Origin: Caulobacteraceae bacterium
Lineage (GTDB): Bacteria; Pseudomonadota; Alphaproteobacteria; Caulobacterales; Caulobacteraceae
DNA length: 35,139 bases
Direction of reading: 5' to 3'
Assembly (NCBI GenBank): GCA_947475735.1
Contig: CANJLQ010000022.1
Location: 1-35,139 of the forward strand
The translations under genes were made by a program, and so were the position numbers. The notes below the pieces were generated by a model that did no database searches, was not told the origin of the DNA, and was given only the letters and a program-made list of their open reading frames with translations. Position 1 is the first letter of the stretch. Each line of letters starts with the position of its first letter. Positions 14,939 through 22,745 of this stretch are shown piece after piece.

Positions 14939-15338
14939 AACCACGGCCACCCGCATCCAGGTCTATGTGACGGATCCCCGAGTCGTGGCGGCGTTGCAGC
15001 GTGAAGCCCGCTCGGCCAACATTCCCATCAGTCAGGCGGCCGGGCGGTCGCTCGCGAAGGGCTTGGCCAGAAGCCTTCCAGCCGATCCGGACGACAGGCT
15101 TCTTCAACTGGATCGGGCGCTTCGGGACCATATGCGGTCAACAGCGCGAGACGTGCAGATCATCCAGGAGTTGGTCATCGAGGTCGCGCGCGCCTTCTTC
15201 ATGCGCCTGCCGGACGCCATTACGGATCGGGATCCCGTCGCCCGCGCCGCCGTGGATCGGCGGATCGAACAGCTTCTCGATGACACAGCTGCACGACTGA
15301 TCTCGGGCGCCAGGCCGCAACGCGGGGCGTCCGAATGA
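14925..15338 (+). CDS. CopG/ribbon-helix-helix-like protein
   Basis: A 137-residue protein. Residues about 8-45 (TRIQVYVTDPRVVAALQREARSANIPISQAAGRSLAKGL) have the strand-helix-helix pattern of ribbon-helix-helix DNA-binding proteins, and the rest is helical. A CopG-like gene between traG and trbB is a usual part of this type of transfer operon, so it may regulate the operon or act as an accessory factor at the transfer origin. Start ATG 14925 has GGAGG well placed, overlaps the coupling-protein stop by 14 bases and ends in an ATGA overlap with trbB. Confidence 0.78.
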   Translation: MGARETTATRIQVYVTDPRVVAALQREARSANIPISQAAGRSLAKGLARSLPADPDDRLLQLDRALRDHMRSTARDVQIIQELVIEVARAFFMRLPDAITDRDPVARAAVDRRIEQLLDDTAARLISGARPQRGASE

Positions 15339-16255
15339 GCGTCCATCCGATCGTCAGCGAACGGAAGCTGGAAGCGCTTCGCCATGCTCTCGGGCCCGAC
15401 ATCCTTGCGGCGCTGACCGATCCGCTTGTGGTCGAAGTCCTCGTCAATCCGGATGGACGCCTCGTCCTGGATTGCGTCGGAACGGGGCGCGCCAACACCG
15501 GCTTGCAGTTGGAGCCGGAGGCCCGGGAGCGCGTCATCCGGTTGATCGCGGACTATGTCGGGGACCCGGTGACCCGCGAGAATCCGCGTCTGGCAGGGGT
15601 TCTTCCGGTTACCGGCGAACGGTTCCAGGGGTTTCTCCCGCCGGTCACCGCCGCGCCCGCCTTCTCGATCCGGAAGCGACCGGCGGTGATCTGGACCCTC
15701 GACGACTATGTGCGTGACGGCGTGGTGACGAAGGATCAGGCCGGGGTCCTGCGGGCCGCGGTCCGGGGTCGGAGGAATCTGCTGATCTCGGGCGGTACGG
15801 GGTCGGGTAAGACGACCCTCGCCAATGCGCTGCTCGCGGAGCCGGCCTTCGCGAACGATCGTGTTTTCCTGATCGAAGACACGCCCGAGCTTCAATGCTC
15901 CGCGTGGGACCTTGTCGCTACGCTCACGCGCCGCCATCCGGTCCCCATCGGTGTCGTCGATCTGGTCCGCGACGCCCTTCGAATGCGACCCGACCGGATC
16001 GTCGTCGGAGAAATGCGCGAAGGATCGGCGGCGCTCGAGACGCTCAAGGCCTGGAATACCGGGCACCCGGGCGGCCTTTCGACGATCCATGCCAATTCCG
16101 CTCGCGAGGCTGTGGCTCGGATCGAGGACCTGATCGCCGAGGTCGGGCCGGCGATCCCCCACCGTATGATCACCCAGTCCATCGACATCATCGTGCACAT
16201 TCGTCGGACCCGAACGGGCCGGGTCGTCGATGACCTGCTGCCCATTGGGAGCTGA
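15335..16255 (+). CDS. trbB: TrbB/VirB11 secretion ATPase
   Basis: A 306-residue VirB11-type hexameric ATPase that powers pilus assembly and substrate transfer at the inner face of the membrane. Walker A is GGTGSGKT (153-160), the Asp box is [11 protein letters not shown] (177-187), Walker B is [15 protein letters not shown] (218-232), and the His box is [13 protein letters not shown] (243-255). The length is normal. It starts inside the previous stop (ATGA). In related operons trbC follows at once, but here the next plus-strand genes are a GHKL ATPase pair and trbC only begins 2.7 kb later. Confidence 0.95.
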   Translation: MSVHPIVSERKLEALRHALGPDILAALTDPLVVEVLVNPDGRLVLDCVGTGRANTGLQLEPEARERVIRLIADYVGDPVTRENPRLAGVLPVTGERFQGFLPPVTAAPAFSIRKRPAVIWTLDDYVRDGVVTKDQAGVLRAAVRGRRNLLISGGTGSGKTTLANALLAEPAFANDRVFLIEDTPELQCSAWDLVATLTRRHPVPIGVVDLVRDALRMRPDRIVVGEMREGSAALETLKAWNTGHPGGLSTIHANSAREAVARIEDLIAEVGPAIPHRMITQSIDIIVHIRRTRTGRVVDDLLPIGS

Positions 16256-16335
16256 CTTCGGGCCGTCCAAGAATCGACGGCGCTCTCCCCGCCTTGAATA
16301 CCCGCGTGATTGCAAATTGCGCGGATGTCTGGTTC

Positions 16336-16362
16336 GTATTCGACGAAAATATCGACGAATAC
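16336..16362. promoter_or_regulatory. Dyad upstream of the GHKL ATPase pair
   Basis: GTATTCG (16336-16342) and CGAATAC (16356-16362) are exact inverted repeats; allowing one mismatch the arms extend to 11 bases. The octamer TCGACGAA also occurs twice as a direct repeat inside. The element is AT-richer than its surroundings and ends seven bases before the AAGGA ribosome binding site (16369-16373) of the small gene. It fits an operator or an mRNA hairpin controlling the two-gene module. TTGCAA at 16310-16315 could serve as a -35 box, with no clear -10. Confidence 0.55.
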
Positions 16363-16382
16363 GATCACAAGGACGCTCATTA

Positions 16383-16601
16383 GTGACTCAGAAACGCGAA
16401 AAATTCCGCGAACTGGCGGAAGGTCGCACCACCAAGGCGCTCGATGCGATCACCCGGATCGGCAACCTGTCGAACCGGCAGGTCTATGAGTACGAGGATG
16501 CGGAGGTGAAGAAGATCATGCGGGCGTTGCGTGACGCGGTCGCGGAGGTCGAGGCCCGCTTCGAGGCTCCTCGGACGCGCAAGTCCGGCTTCAAGCTGTA
16601 G
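16383..16601 (+). CDS. Small helical partner of the GHKL ATPase
   Basis: A 72-residue, highly charged, all-helical protein ([22 protein letters not shown], then [25 protein letters not shown]). The central [16 protein letters not shown] block looks like a conserved core of a short protein type seen on mobile elements, but I have no established name for it. The start is GTG 16383, with AAGGA nine bases upstream; the longer frame from 16230 overlaps the end of trbB in another frame and is rejected. The stop is six bases from the GTG of the ATPase, so the two are almost certainly co-translated. Antitoxin, adaptor or regulatory-subunit roles are all possible. Confidence 0.8.
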   Translation: MTQKREKFRELAEGRTTKALDAITRIGNLSNRQVYEYEDAEVKKIMRALRDAVAEVEARFEAPRTRKSGFKL

Positions 16602-16607
16602 GCCGCC

Positions 16608-18449
16608 GTGACCCACGCCAGCATCACCCCGATCCTTATCGACGACGTCGATTTCCTCGTCTCGACCACCATCGAGCGTTGCCCGCGCACGATGGTGGTG
16701 CGGGAGTTGGCCAAGAACGCGATGGAGGCCGCGTCCCTCGCGCCCGAAGGGAGTCGTCAGGTCATCTTCCGCACTGTGACGTTCAACGACACGCCCAAGC
16801 TTGCGATCTGGAACACCGGACCGGGCATGGACGCCGCCGAGCTCTACCGGATGTGCGATCTGGCCTCGTCCATCCGCAAGCAGAAGGGCTTGGACGCGAA
16901 CTTCGGGATGGGCGCGAAGGTGGCGTCCCTGCCGTCCAACCGACTGGGGATGGTCTATCGCTCCTGCAAATCCGGCGCGGTCAATGAGGTGATCCTCTGC
17001 GAGCGCGACGGGCGGTACGGGCGTCTTCGGCGAACGCTGGAGAACGGCGACCTCGTCGAGGTCATCGATGTGACCGAGCTGGCCGCCGAGGAAGGATACG
17101 ACCTGACGGAGGACTGGACGGAAGTTCGCCTGCTGGGAAACGAAGCGGATCAGGAGACCGCCCGTGCGCCTTACAACGGCGATCCGGTGGTCGATGCGCA
17201 GTGGCTGGCCACCTACCTGTATCACCGGTTCTACCGGCTGCCTGACGGCGTGCGCGTGACCCTGCTGGCTGGGACGCACAAGCTCGGAGACGGAACCCGG
17301 GCCTTCGAGCCCCTGCCGCGACGCGCCGCCGTTGGAGTCTTTGAGCGGACCGAGACGGTCGAGGCGCCGGGCGGCGTGAAGATCCACTATTTCTACGACC
17401 CGCCCTACGAAAAGTCGCCGAGCCACAACCGTTCGATCAGCGGCGCCATACAGTCGGCCCTGAGTCTCGCCGGTGTCGTCTATCGCGACGAGCTCTATGA
17501 CGTGAAAACCGGACGCGCCTGGTCCATCAACGCCCCACTGTTCGGGATCCCGTTCGGATCGAAGCACATCTCCGTCCATATCGAACTGCCGGACGACGCA
17601 GACGTGCTGCCTGAAGCCTACCGTCAGTTTCTGCGATACCAGGCCGGCGAGCAGGACACCGTTCAAGCCGCCCATTTCGGCGACCTCGTCGCCCAGCATC
17701 GCCCCCAGTGGCTCATCGACGTCATTCGGTCGTTCGCGCCGGAGAGCACCTCCAGCGACGACATCCGTGACGAACTTCAGAAGCTGCTCGACGACCTGCG
17801 GGTTCGCAGAGTCTCCCCGAGGCCGACGCCCACGGGAAGCCGCCTGGTCGATACGGCGAGCGGTGTGGGCGCCCAGCCCCAGCGTGACGGCGAGGGCGGA
17901 GCCGGCGGGGCCTCCAGGCCGAAGACGAAGCACATCGATCTGAACCTTGCCCCGCAAGGGTCGAAGGCGGCCGATCTGTGGAAAGACCGCGAACGCGCGC
18001 CCGAGATCGTCCTGCTGCGGACGGCCGAGGAGATCGAGGAGAAGCAGCTGAAGGGACGGGCCGGTCGCTACTACGAGAACGGCCAGCTGTTCCTCAACAT
18101 GCTCTATCCGTCGATCGGCGAGATGAAGGATGCGCTCGAGGCCTCCTATGCGACCGTCGCCGACCTCGACAGCATGCGCGAGGCCGCCGTTCGACAGGCG
18201 GAGAAAAGCATGGTGCTGCGCGTCGGTCGGGCGGTGGTGTTCGCCCTGGCCAAGCAGCTCAACAAGGAATGGGATCCAGACGCCGTGCGTCACGCCCTCG
18301 CGCCGGAAAGCCTGAGCCTGGCGGCCGACGATTTCTACGACTCGATCCAGAGCGCCCGTCGAAGCATGGGACGTCAGTTCCGTCCCAACCGACAGGGGGA
18401 AGAGGCGCAGGTCGAGGACGAGGACGACTTCCTGCGCGAGACCGCCTGA
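16608..18449 (+). CDS. GHKL (Hsp90/MutL/histidine-kinase-like) ATPase
   Basis: A 613-residue protein with an N-terminal GHKL ATP-binding fold. The N box is RELAKNAMEAA (32-42, with E33 and N37), the G1 box is WNTGPGM (68-74) and the G2 box is NFGMGAK (98-104). The usual G1 aspartate that reads adenine is Asn69. An S5-like second domain probably covers about 180-350, then a low-complexity linker (about 405-440) and a helical C-terminus (about 455-590). No kinase phospho-acceptor, receiver or transmembrane segment is seen, so it is not an ordinary sensor kinase. MORC- and MutL-like relatives often act in DNA surveillance or phage conflict. It starts at GTG 16608 behind the small gene. Function unknown. 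Confidence 0.85.
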   Translation: MTHASITPILIDDVDFLVSTTIERCPRTMVVRELAKNAMEAASLAPEGSRQVIFRTVTFNDTPKLAIWNTGPGMDAAELYRMCDLASSIRKQKGLDANFGMGAKVASLPSNRLGMVYRSCKSGAVNEVILCERDGRYGRLRRTLENGDLVEVIDVTELAAEEGYDLTEDWTEVRLLGNEADQETARAPYNGDPVVDAQWLATYLYHRFYRLPDGVRVTLLAGTHKLGDGTRAFEPLPRRAAVGVFERTETVEAPGGVKIHYFYDPPYEKSPSHNRSISGAIQSALSLAGVVYRDELYDVKTGRAWSINAPLFGIPFGSKHISVHIELPDDADVLPEAYRQFLRYQAGEQDTVQAAHFGDLVAQHRPQWLIDVIRSFAPESTSSDDIRDELQKLLDDLRVRRVSPRPTPTGSRLVDTASGVGAQPQRDGEGGAGGASRPKTKHIDLNLAPQGSKAADLWKDRERAPEIVLLRTAEEIEEKQLKGRAGRYYENGQLFLNMLYPSIGEMKDALEASYATVADLDSMREAAVRQAEKSMVLRVGRAVVFALAKQLNKEWDPDAVRHALAPESLSLAADDFYDSIQSARRSMGRQFRPNRQGEEAQVEDEDDFLRETA

Positions 18450-18455
18450 TCTGGC

Positions 18456-18572
18456 TCAGGGGCTGTCGTCGCGATCGTCTCCGTCGATGGGCGACTGCCG
18501 CGACAGCTTTTCAGCAATGTTCCGGGCGCTGACGGACGCCCAGCGGGCCTCTTTTTGAGCGGTCGCGGGCAT
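18456..18572 (-). CDS. Possible 38-residue small protein
   Basis: A short minus-strand frame starting at ATG 18572 encodes a charged peptide (MPATAQKEARWASVSARNIA, ending GDDRDDSP) with a high share of G/C in third positions, as in real genes here. No good ribosome binding site precedes it, and the frame stays open upstream without another ATG, so it may be the tail of a decayed gene. It lies just past the GHKL gene and runs against it. Weak call. Confidence 0.22.
   Translation of the reverse strand: MPATAQKEARWASVSARNIAEKLSRQSPIDGDDRDDSP
18522..18556 (+). terminator. Possible terminator after the GHKL gene
   Basis: About 75 bases past the GHKL stop, GGGCG (18524-18528) can pair with CGCCC (18537-18541), or CGCTG with CAGCG, and a run of five T (18552-18556) follows. 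Stems are short, so this is a weak call. If real, the module would end here and trbC would need its own promoter. Confidence 0.35.
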
Positions 18573-18960
18573 CCGTCCGTCCCATGCTGATCCATCGCAG
18601 ACCACGCCCGACAATATTCGGCGGCCACACAAGCTTCTGACGTCATGCGCTCGCCCTTTCGGGAGGCCTGGCGTCGATCCGATTCTCTCGTCGGCGCCCT
18701 GTCGTGCAATCCGGCGAAATCCGGACGCATTGAGGTCTGAAGTCAGGAATGACGGGCCTTCCGGGTGAAATGAAGGAAGTCGCGGACGACTTGCATCGTT
18801 GCAAGACGTCGATGGACGGTCGATTGATTTCGCGGTCGATCCAGAAGCAAGAGTTCGCTGTCAAAATATATTCACAGGCCGCGTTGACAGGCTGTGGATG
18901 GTTTTGCTTGCTGTAGATCGTCAACGCCGACCTTCCGGCCTGACCACAGGAACTCAAACC
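18573..18960 (+). promoter_or_regulatory. Long intergenic region with trbC promoter signals
   Basis: The 511 bases between the GHKL gene and trbC (18450-18960) are the longest non-coding stretch in the window. Besides the possible small ORF and terminator, the part next to trbC holds a TTGACA hexamer (18884-18889) matching the -35 consensus, with GCTGTAGATC (18910-18919) downstream, which resembles the Caulobacter-type -10 element though the spacing is long. The AT-rich block AAAATATATT (18863-18872) lies just upstream. CTGTCAA (18858-18864) is an exact inverted repeat of TTGACAG (18884-18890), so an operator would overlap the -35 box. Confidence 0.5.
18785..18810. repeat. 11-bp dyad upstream of trbC
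   Basis: Arms GACGACTTGCA (18785-18795) and TGCAAGACGTC (18800-18810) are inverted repeats with one mismatch around a TCGT loop. No T-run follows. The position, about 75 bases upstream of the TTGACA box, suits a regulator-binding site; it could also be an RNA hairpin. Confidence 0.55.
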
Positions 18961-19281
18961 ATGCGGCGTTTACTTCAACGTGGCCTTTCGGCCGCGACGG
19001 TGACTTGCGGCCTGTTCTTCGCCGGACAGGCCCTGGCGGGCGGATCCGGCATGCCCTGGGAGGGACCGCTCCAGCAGATCGTGGAATCGATCACCGGGCC
19101 GGTCGTCCAGGCCGCCGCCGTCGTGGCGGTGGTGTTGTTCGGCGCCGGGGTCGCCATGAGCGAGAACGGTTCGTCCATGCGGCGAGGGCTCGGGATCCTC
19201 TTCGGTCTGTCGATCGCCTTCGCCGCCTCGACCTTCTTCCTGCAGTTCTTCGGCTTCGCCGGCGGGGCGGAGATCGCCTGA
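18961..19281 (+). CDS. trbC: TrbC/VirB2 pilin
   Basis: A 106-residue conjugative pilin precursor. A signal peptide (RGLSAATVTCGLFFAGQALA, residues 7-26) is followed by GGSGMPWEGPLQQIVESITGP and two hydrophobic segments (VVQAAAVVAVVLFGAGVAM and GLGILFGLSIAFAASTFFLQFFGFA), the VirB2/TrbC layout. The mature subunit would form the pilus. With a TraF-type peptidase later in the operon, the pilin may be trimmed and cyclised as in IncP plasmids. AGGAA sits about nine bases before ATG 18961. The stop overlaps trbD by one base (TGATG). It is the first gene after the long regulatory gap. Confidence 0.93.
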   Translation: MRRLLQRGLSAATVTCGLFFAGQALAGGSGMPWEGPLQQIVESITGPVVQAAAVVAVVLFGAGVAMSENGSSMRRGLGILFGLSIAFAASTFFLQFFGFAGGAEIA

Positions 19282-19559
19282 TGTCCGACGCGCCGTCCGA
19301 TCATCGTCCGGCCGGCTGGGATCTCCCGGTCGCGGGAGCCCTCACCGAGCCCGTCACCCTGGCGGGCATGCCTCGAGACTACGCCATCCTGATGGGCACC
19401 GTCGCGGTGGTGCTGGGGCTGGCGCTGCGGATCTGGTGGCTGGGCCTCCTTTGGTGGGCGATCGCCCACGCGATCGGCCTCTACGCCGCGCGGGCTGACA
19501 AACGGTTCTTCGACGTCCTTCGCCGCCACCTGGCCCTGCCGGGCCATCTCGATGCGTGA
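19281..19559 (+). CDS. trbD: TrbD/VirB3 inner-membrane protein
   Basis: A 92-residue VirB3-like protein: a polar N-terminus (MSDAPSDHRPAGWDLPVAG), the typical LTEPVTLAGMPRDYAIL segment, one or two membrane segments (about 37-64) and a basic C-terminus (RADKRFFDVLRRHLALPGHL). It helps TrbE assemble the pilus at the inner membrane. ATG 19281 shares its first base with the trbC stop, so it depends on trbC translation. Confidence 0.92.
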   Translation: MSDAPSDHRPAGWDLPVAGALTEPVTLAGMPRDYAILMGTVAVVLGLALRIWWLGLLWWAIAHAIGLYAARADKRFFDVLRRHLALPGHLDA

Positions 19560-19568
19560 GAGCTGATC

Positions 19569-22022
19569 ATGCGCTTTCTGGATGAACATCGCCGCCGGCC
19601 CGCGCTTCTGGCCGATCATCTGCCCTGGGCGGCCATGGTCGCCCCCGGGGTGGTGCTGAACAAGGACGGCTCCTTCACCTCCGGCCTGCGGTTCCGGGGG
19701 CCGGATCTGGAGTCGGCCTCCGACCTGGAGCTGATGTCGGTTCGGGCGCGGCTCAACAACGCCCTGAAGCGTCTGGGCAGCGGATGGTGCCTCCATGTCG
19801 AGGCGCGTCGCCGACCCGCCCAGCCGTATCCCGCGAGTGAGTTCGAGATCGCCGCGGCCTGGCTGGTCGATGCCGAGCGCCGCTGCCTCTTCGAGACCAG
19901 TGAGCCGGCCTATGAGACCGATTACCGGGCGGCCCTGACCTGGCTTCCGCCGGCGGACCAGACCCGTCGGGTGGAGCGCGTCCTCTTCGACGGCGCCGAT
20001 CCGGCGAGCCGGGACTGGCGCACCGCCCTGGACGCTTTCGCCCGCGAGACCGCGCAGATCGTCGACCTTCTGGCCGACGCCCTTCCGGAGGTCGCGATGC
20101 TGGACGACGCGGAGATCCTGACCTGGCTGCACGACTGCGTGTCTCCGAGGTCGGTCCGGCTCGCGCTGCCTTCGACGCCGATGTTCCTCGACGCCTGGCT
20201 GGCGGACGCGCCCCTGCTAGGCGGCGTGTCTCCGACCCTGGACGGCCAAACTCTCAAGGTGGTCTCCGTGCGGGGGCTTCCCGCGAGCACGCGGCCGGGG
20301 TTGCTCGACGCCCTCGGGGCCTTGCCGTTCCCCTATCGCTGGAGCGCGCGCTGGATCGGCCTGGACAAGGCGGACGCCGAGGTCGAGCTCGTCAAGCTGC
20401 GCAAGCGCTGGTTCGCCAAGCGGAAGGGTGTCGGTGTCCTGCTGCGCGAGGCCATCACCAAGGAGGAGGTCCCGCTCCTCGATACGGATGCGGCGGCCAA
20501 GACCGACGAGTGCGACGGCGCGCTCGAAGCACTCGGCTCGGACGCCTGCGCCTACGGCTATCTGACCACGACGATCACGGTGATGGCGCGCGACCCCGAG
20601 CGGGCGGCGGAGCAGGCCCGGGCGATCGAGGCGACGCTGAACGCCCAGGGCTTCGTCGCCCGGACCGAGGACCTGAACGCCGTGGAGGCCTGGCTGGGCT
20701 CCCTGCCGGGCGAGCCCTATGCGGATGTTCGCCGGCCTCTGGTCTCCACCCTGAACCTCGCCGACCTCCTGCCGGTCTCGGCGGTCTGGGCCGGTCCGAC
20801 ATCGGACCCGCGCCTGCACGGGCCGCCGCTGGCGGTCGCAAGGACCAGCGGGTCGACGCCGTTCCGGCTGGCCCTACATGTCGGCGACGTCGGTCACGCG
20901 ATGGTCGTTGGACCGACCGGCTCGGGCAAGAGCGCGCTACTCGCCTTCCTCGCCCTTCAATGGTTCCGCTATCCTGAGGGGCGGGTCGTTGTCTTCGACA
21001 AGGGCCGCAGCGCGCGGGCCGCGGCCCTGGCTGTCGGCGGGCGCTGGCATCCGCTCCAGCCCGGCGGCGCGTTCACCCTCCAGCCTCTGGCGCGCATCGA
21101 GGACGACGGCGAACGCGCCTGGGCCTCGGAATGGCTGGCGGACGCCGTCCGGCTTGCGGGCCTCGAGCCGACGCCCCGCATCCGCGAGGAGATCTGGGCC
21201 GCGCTCGGCGCTCTGGCCCAGGCCCCCGTCGCGCAGCGGACGCTGACCGTCTTCACGGCCCTGGTCCAGGACAAGGCCGTGGCCGCGGCCCTGGAGCCCC
21301 TGACGCTCAAGGGGCCTCATGGCGCCCTGATCGACGGCGTCGCTCCGGAAAACGAGACGTTCGCCGCCTTCGAATGCTTCGAGCTCGAAAGCCTGATGGC
21401 GACCCCGTCGGCGGTGGCGCCGGTGCTTGCGGCCCTGTTCCACGGAGTCGAGCGCGGCTTCGACGGCCGGCCGACTCTGCTGGTCCTTGACGAGGCCTGG
21501 CTGTTCCTCGGCGAGACGGCCTTCGCCGCCCGTATCCGCGAGTGGCTGAAGACGCTCCGCAAGAAGGGCGTGGCGGTGGTCTTCGCCACCCAGTCGCTCG
21601 ACGACGTCGTGCGCTCGTCGATCGCGTCGGCCCTGATCGAAAGCTGCCCGACCCAGATCTTCCTGCCGAACCCCCGCGCGCTCGAGCCGGCGTCGGCGGA
21701 CCTCTACCGGATGTTCGGTCTCAACCGCCGTCAGCTGGAGCTGATCGCCTGGGCCACCCCCAAGCGCACCTACTACCTGCGTCAGCCCGAAGGGCGGCGG
21801 CTTTTCGACCTCAAGCTCAGCGGAGCGGGGCTCGCCCTCTGCGGCGCCTCGTCTCCCGACGACCAGACCCTCATCGAGAGTGTGCTGGCGGCTCTCGATC
21901 CGGCCGATCCGCGACCGGACCGCTTCGCCCGCGAATTCCTCAAAGCCAAGGGAGTCCATCATGTCGACAACGTCTTCGACAGCTTCGATCCGGCCGTCGC
22001 CCATCGTCTCGCGGCCGAATAG
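19569..22022 (+). CDS. trbE: TrbE/VirB4 ATPase
   Basis: An 817-residue VirB4-type ATPase, the largest motor of the mating channel, lying on the inner face of the membrane and helping to extract pilin. The N-terminal CagE/TrbE/VirB family domain covers about residues 170-400. Walker A is VGPTGSGKS (447-455), and the Walker B strand LLVLDEAWLFL is near 637-647. It is followed by LRKKGVAVVFATQSLDDVV and the NPRALEP block typical of VirB4. Length is normal. It overlaps trbJ by 62 bases. Confidence 0.95.
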   Translation: MRFLDEHRRRPALLADHLPWAAMVAPGVVLNKDGSFTSGLRFRGPDLESASDLELMSVRARLNNALKRLGSGWCLHVEARRRPAQPYPASEFEIAAAWLVDAERRCLFETSEPAYETDYRAALTWLPPADQTRRVERVLFDGADPASRDWRTALDAFARETAQIVDLLADALPEVAMLDDAEILTWLHDCVSPRSVRLALPSTPMFLDAWLADAPLLGGVSPTLDGQTLKVVSVRGLPASTRPGLLDALGALPFPYRWSARWIGLDKADAEVELVKLRKRWFAKRKGVGVLLREAITKEEVPLLDTDAAAKTDECDGALEALGSDACAYGYLTTTITVMARDPERAAEQARAIEATLNAQGFVARTEDLNAVEAWLGSLPGEPYADVRRPLVSTLNLADLLPVSAVWAGPTSDPRLHGPPLAVARTSGSTPFRLALHVGDVGHAMVVGPTGSGKSALLAFLALQWFRYPEGRVVVFDKGRSARAAALAVGGRWHPLQPGGAFTLQPLARIEDDGERAWASEWLADAVRLAGLEPTPRIREEIWAALGALAQAPVAQRTLTVFTALVQDKAVAAALEPLTLKGPHGALIDGVAPENETFAAFECFELESLMATPSAVAPVLAALFHGVERGFDGRPTLLVLDEAWLFLGETAFAARIREWLKTLRKKGVAVVFATQSLDDVVRSSIASALIESCPTQIFLPNPRALEPASADLYRMFGLNRRQLELIAWATPKRTYYLRQPEGRRLFDLKLSGAGLALCGASSPDDQTLIESVLAALDPADPRPDRFAREFLKAKGVHHVDNVFDSFDPAVAHRLAAE

Positions 22023-22734
22023 CCGACGCTGGCTCTGTGGTCTCGCAGCGCTCTCGCTGACGCTTGTGGCCGCGCCCCAGCCGGCGAGCGCACAATGGGC
22101 GGTGTATGACGCCAAGGCCGATGTCGAAGCCATGCTTTCGGCCGCGCGGCAGATCGAAAGCCTCGCCAATGAGGCCCGCGCACTGGCCAATCAGGCCCGC
22201 AGCCTCGCCGCTTCGCCTTACAGCCATCTCGCGGACTCGTCGCAGACCCTGCGCGACATCGGCGAGCTGGCGCGCACGGTTCGTGGCACGGCGTCGACCC
22301 TTGACGGCGTCCAGCGGCAGTTCGCGGACCTGTATCCGGACGATCTCTCCCTCTCGGACCTCACGGCCCTCGGCGCCGATCGGTCCACGACCGCCCGACG
22401 GACCGCCGAGGACCTCGCGCGCACGGCGGCGGAGCTGGAGCGACTGGCGCAGAGCCGTGACGGCCGCCTGCGCGGCGCCATGGCCGCGAGCGAGGCAGCG
22501 GAGGGCGAGACGGCCGCGATCCAGTCCTCGACCCAGATGCTGTCCGTTCTCGCCGAGGACCTGGCCAGCATGCGGACGGTGCTTCTGGCCCAGTCCCGGC
22601 TGATGGCCGAGGGCGCGGCGCGTCAGGCGGCCGACCGCGACGCCGCCATCGAGGCCCGCCGCCGCTTCTGGGAGCGAGCGACCTCCACGCCGGCCGCTCC
22701 GTCCTTCAACCCCTTGCCCCACGCGCGGGACTGA
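21961..22734 (+). CDS. trbJ: TrbJ/VirB5-like pilus-tip protein
   Basis: A 257-residue exported protein. After a short basic N-terminus there is a signal peptide (about residues 22-44, core LCGLAALSLTLVAAPQPASA) and then long amphipathic helices (AMLSAARQIESLANEARALAN and similar) typical of TrbJ/VirB5, minor pilus components thought to act at the tip in adhesion. ATG 21961 is chosen because GGAG lies seven bases upstream; the upstream ATG 21880 lies further inside trbE. No entry-exclusion lipoprotein (trbK) follows, since trbL starts 12 bases later. Confidence 0.87.
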   Translation: MSTTSSTASIRPSPIVSRPNSRRWLCGLAALSLTLVAAPQPASAQWAVYDAKADVEAMLSAARQIESLANEARALANQARSLAASPYSHLADSSQTLRDIGELARTVRGTASTLDGVQRQFADLYPDDLSLSDLTALGADRSTTARRTAEDLARTAAELERLAQSRDGRLRGAMAASEAAEGETAAIQSSTQMLSVLAEDLASMRTVLLAQSRLMAEGAARQAADRDAAIEARRRFWERATSTPAAPSFNPLPHARD

Positions 22735-22745
22735 GGAGCGCAGTC

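Noticed and set aside
16380..18293. 637-codon minus-strand open frame
   Set aside because: Antisense to the GHKL ATPase with no motifs; the sense frame has three conserved ATP-binding boxes.
16608..18449. Reading the GHKL protein as a sensor histidine kinase
   Set aside because: No H-box, dimerisation helix, receiver partner or membrane segment; the ATP-binding fold is at the N-terminus, as in Hsp90/MutL/MORC rather than in kinases.
18643..18957. 104-codon minus-strand frame in the gap before trbC
   Set aside because: It would start at TTG inside the trbC ribosome-binding region and cover the promoter signals; its codons do not look like those of neighbouring genes.
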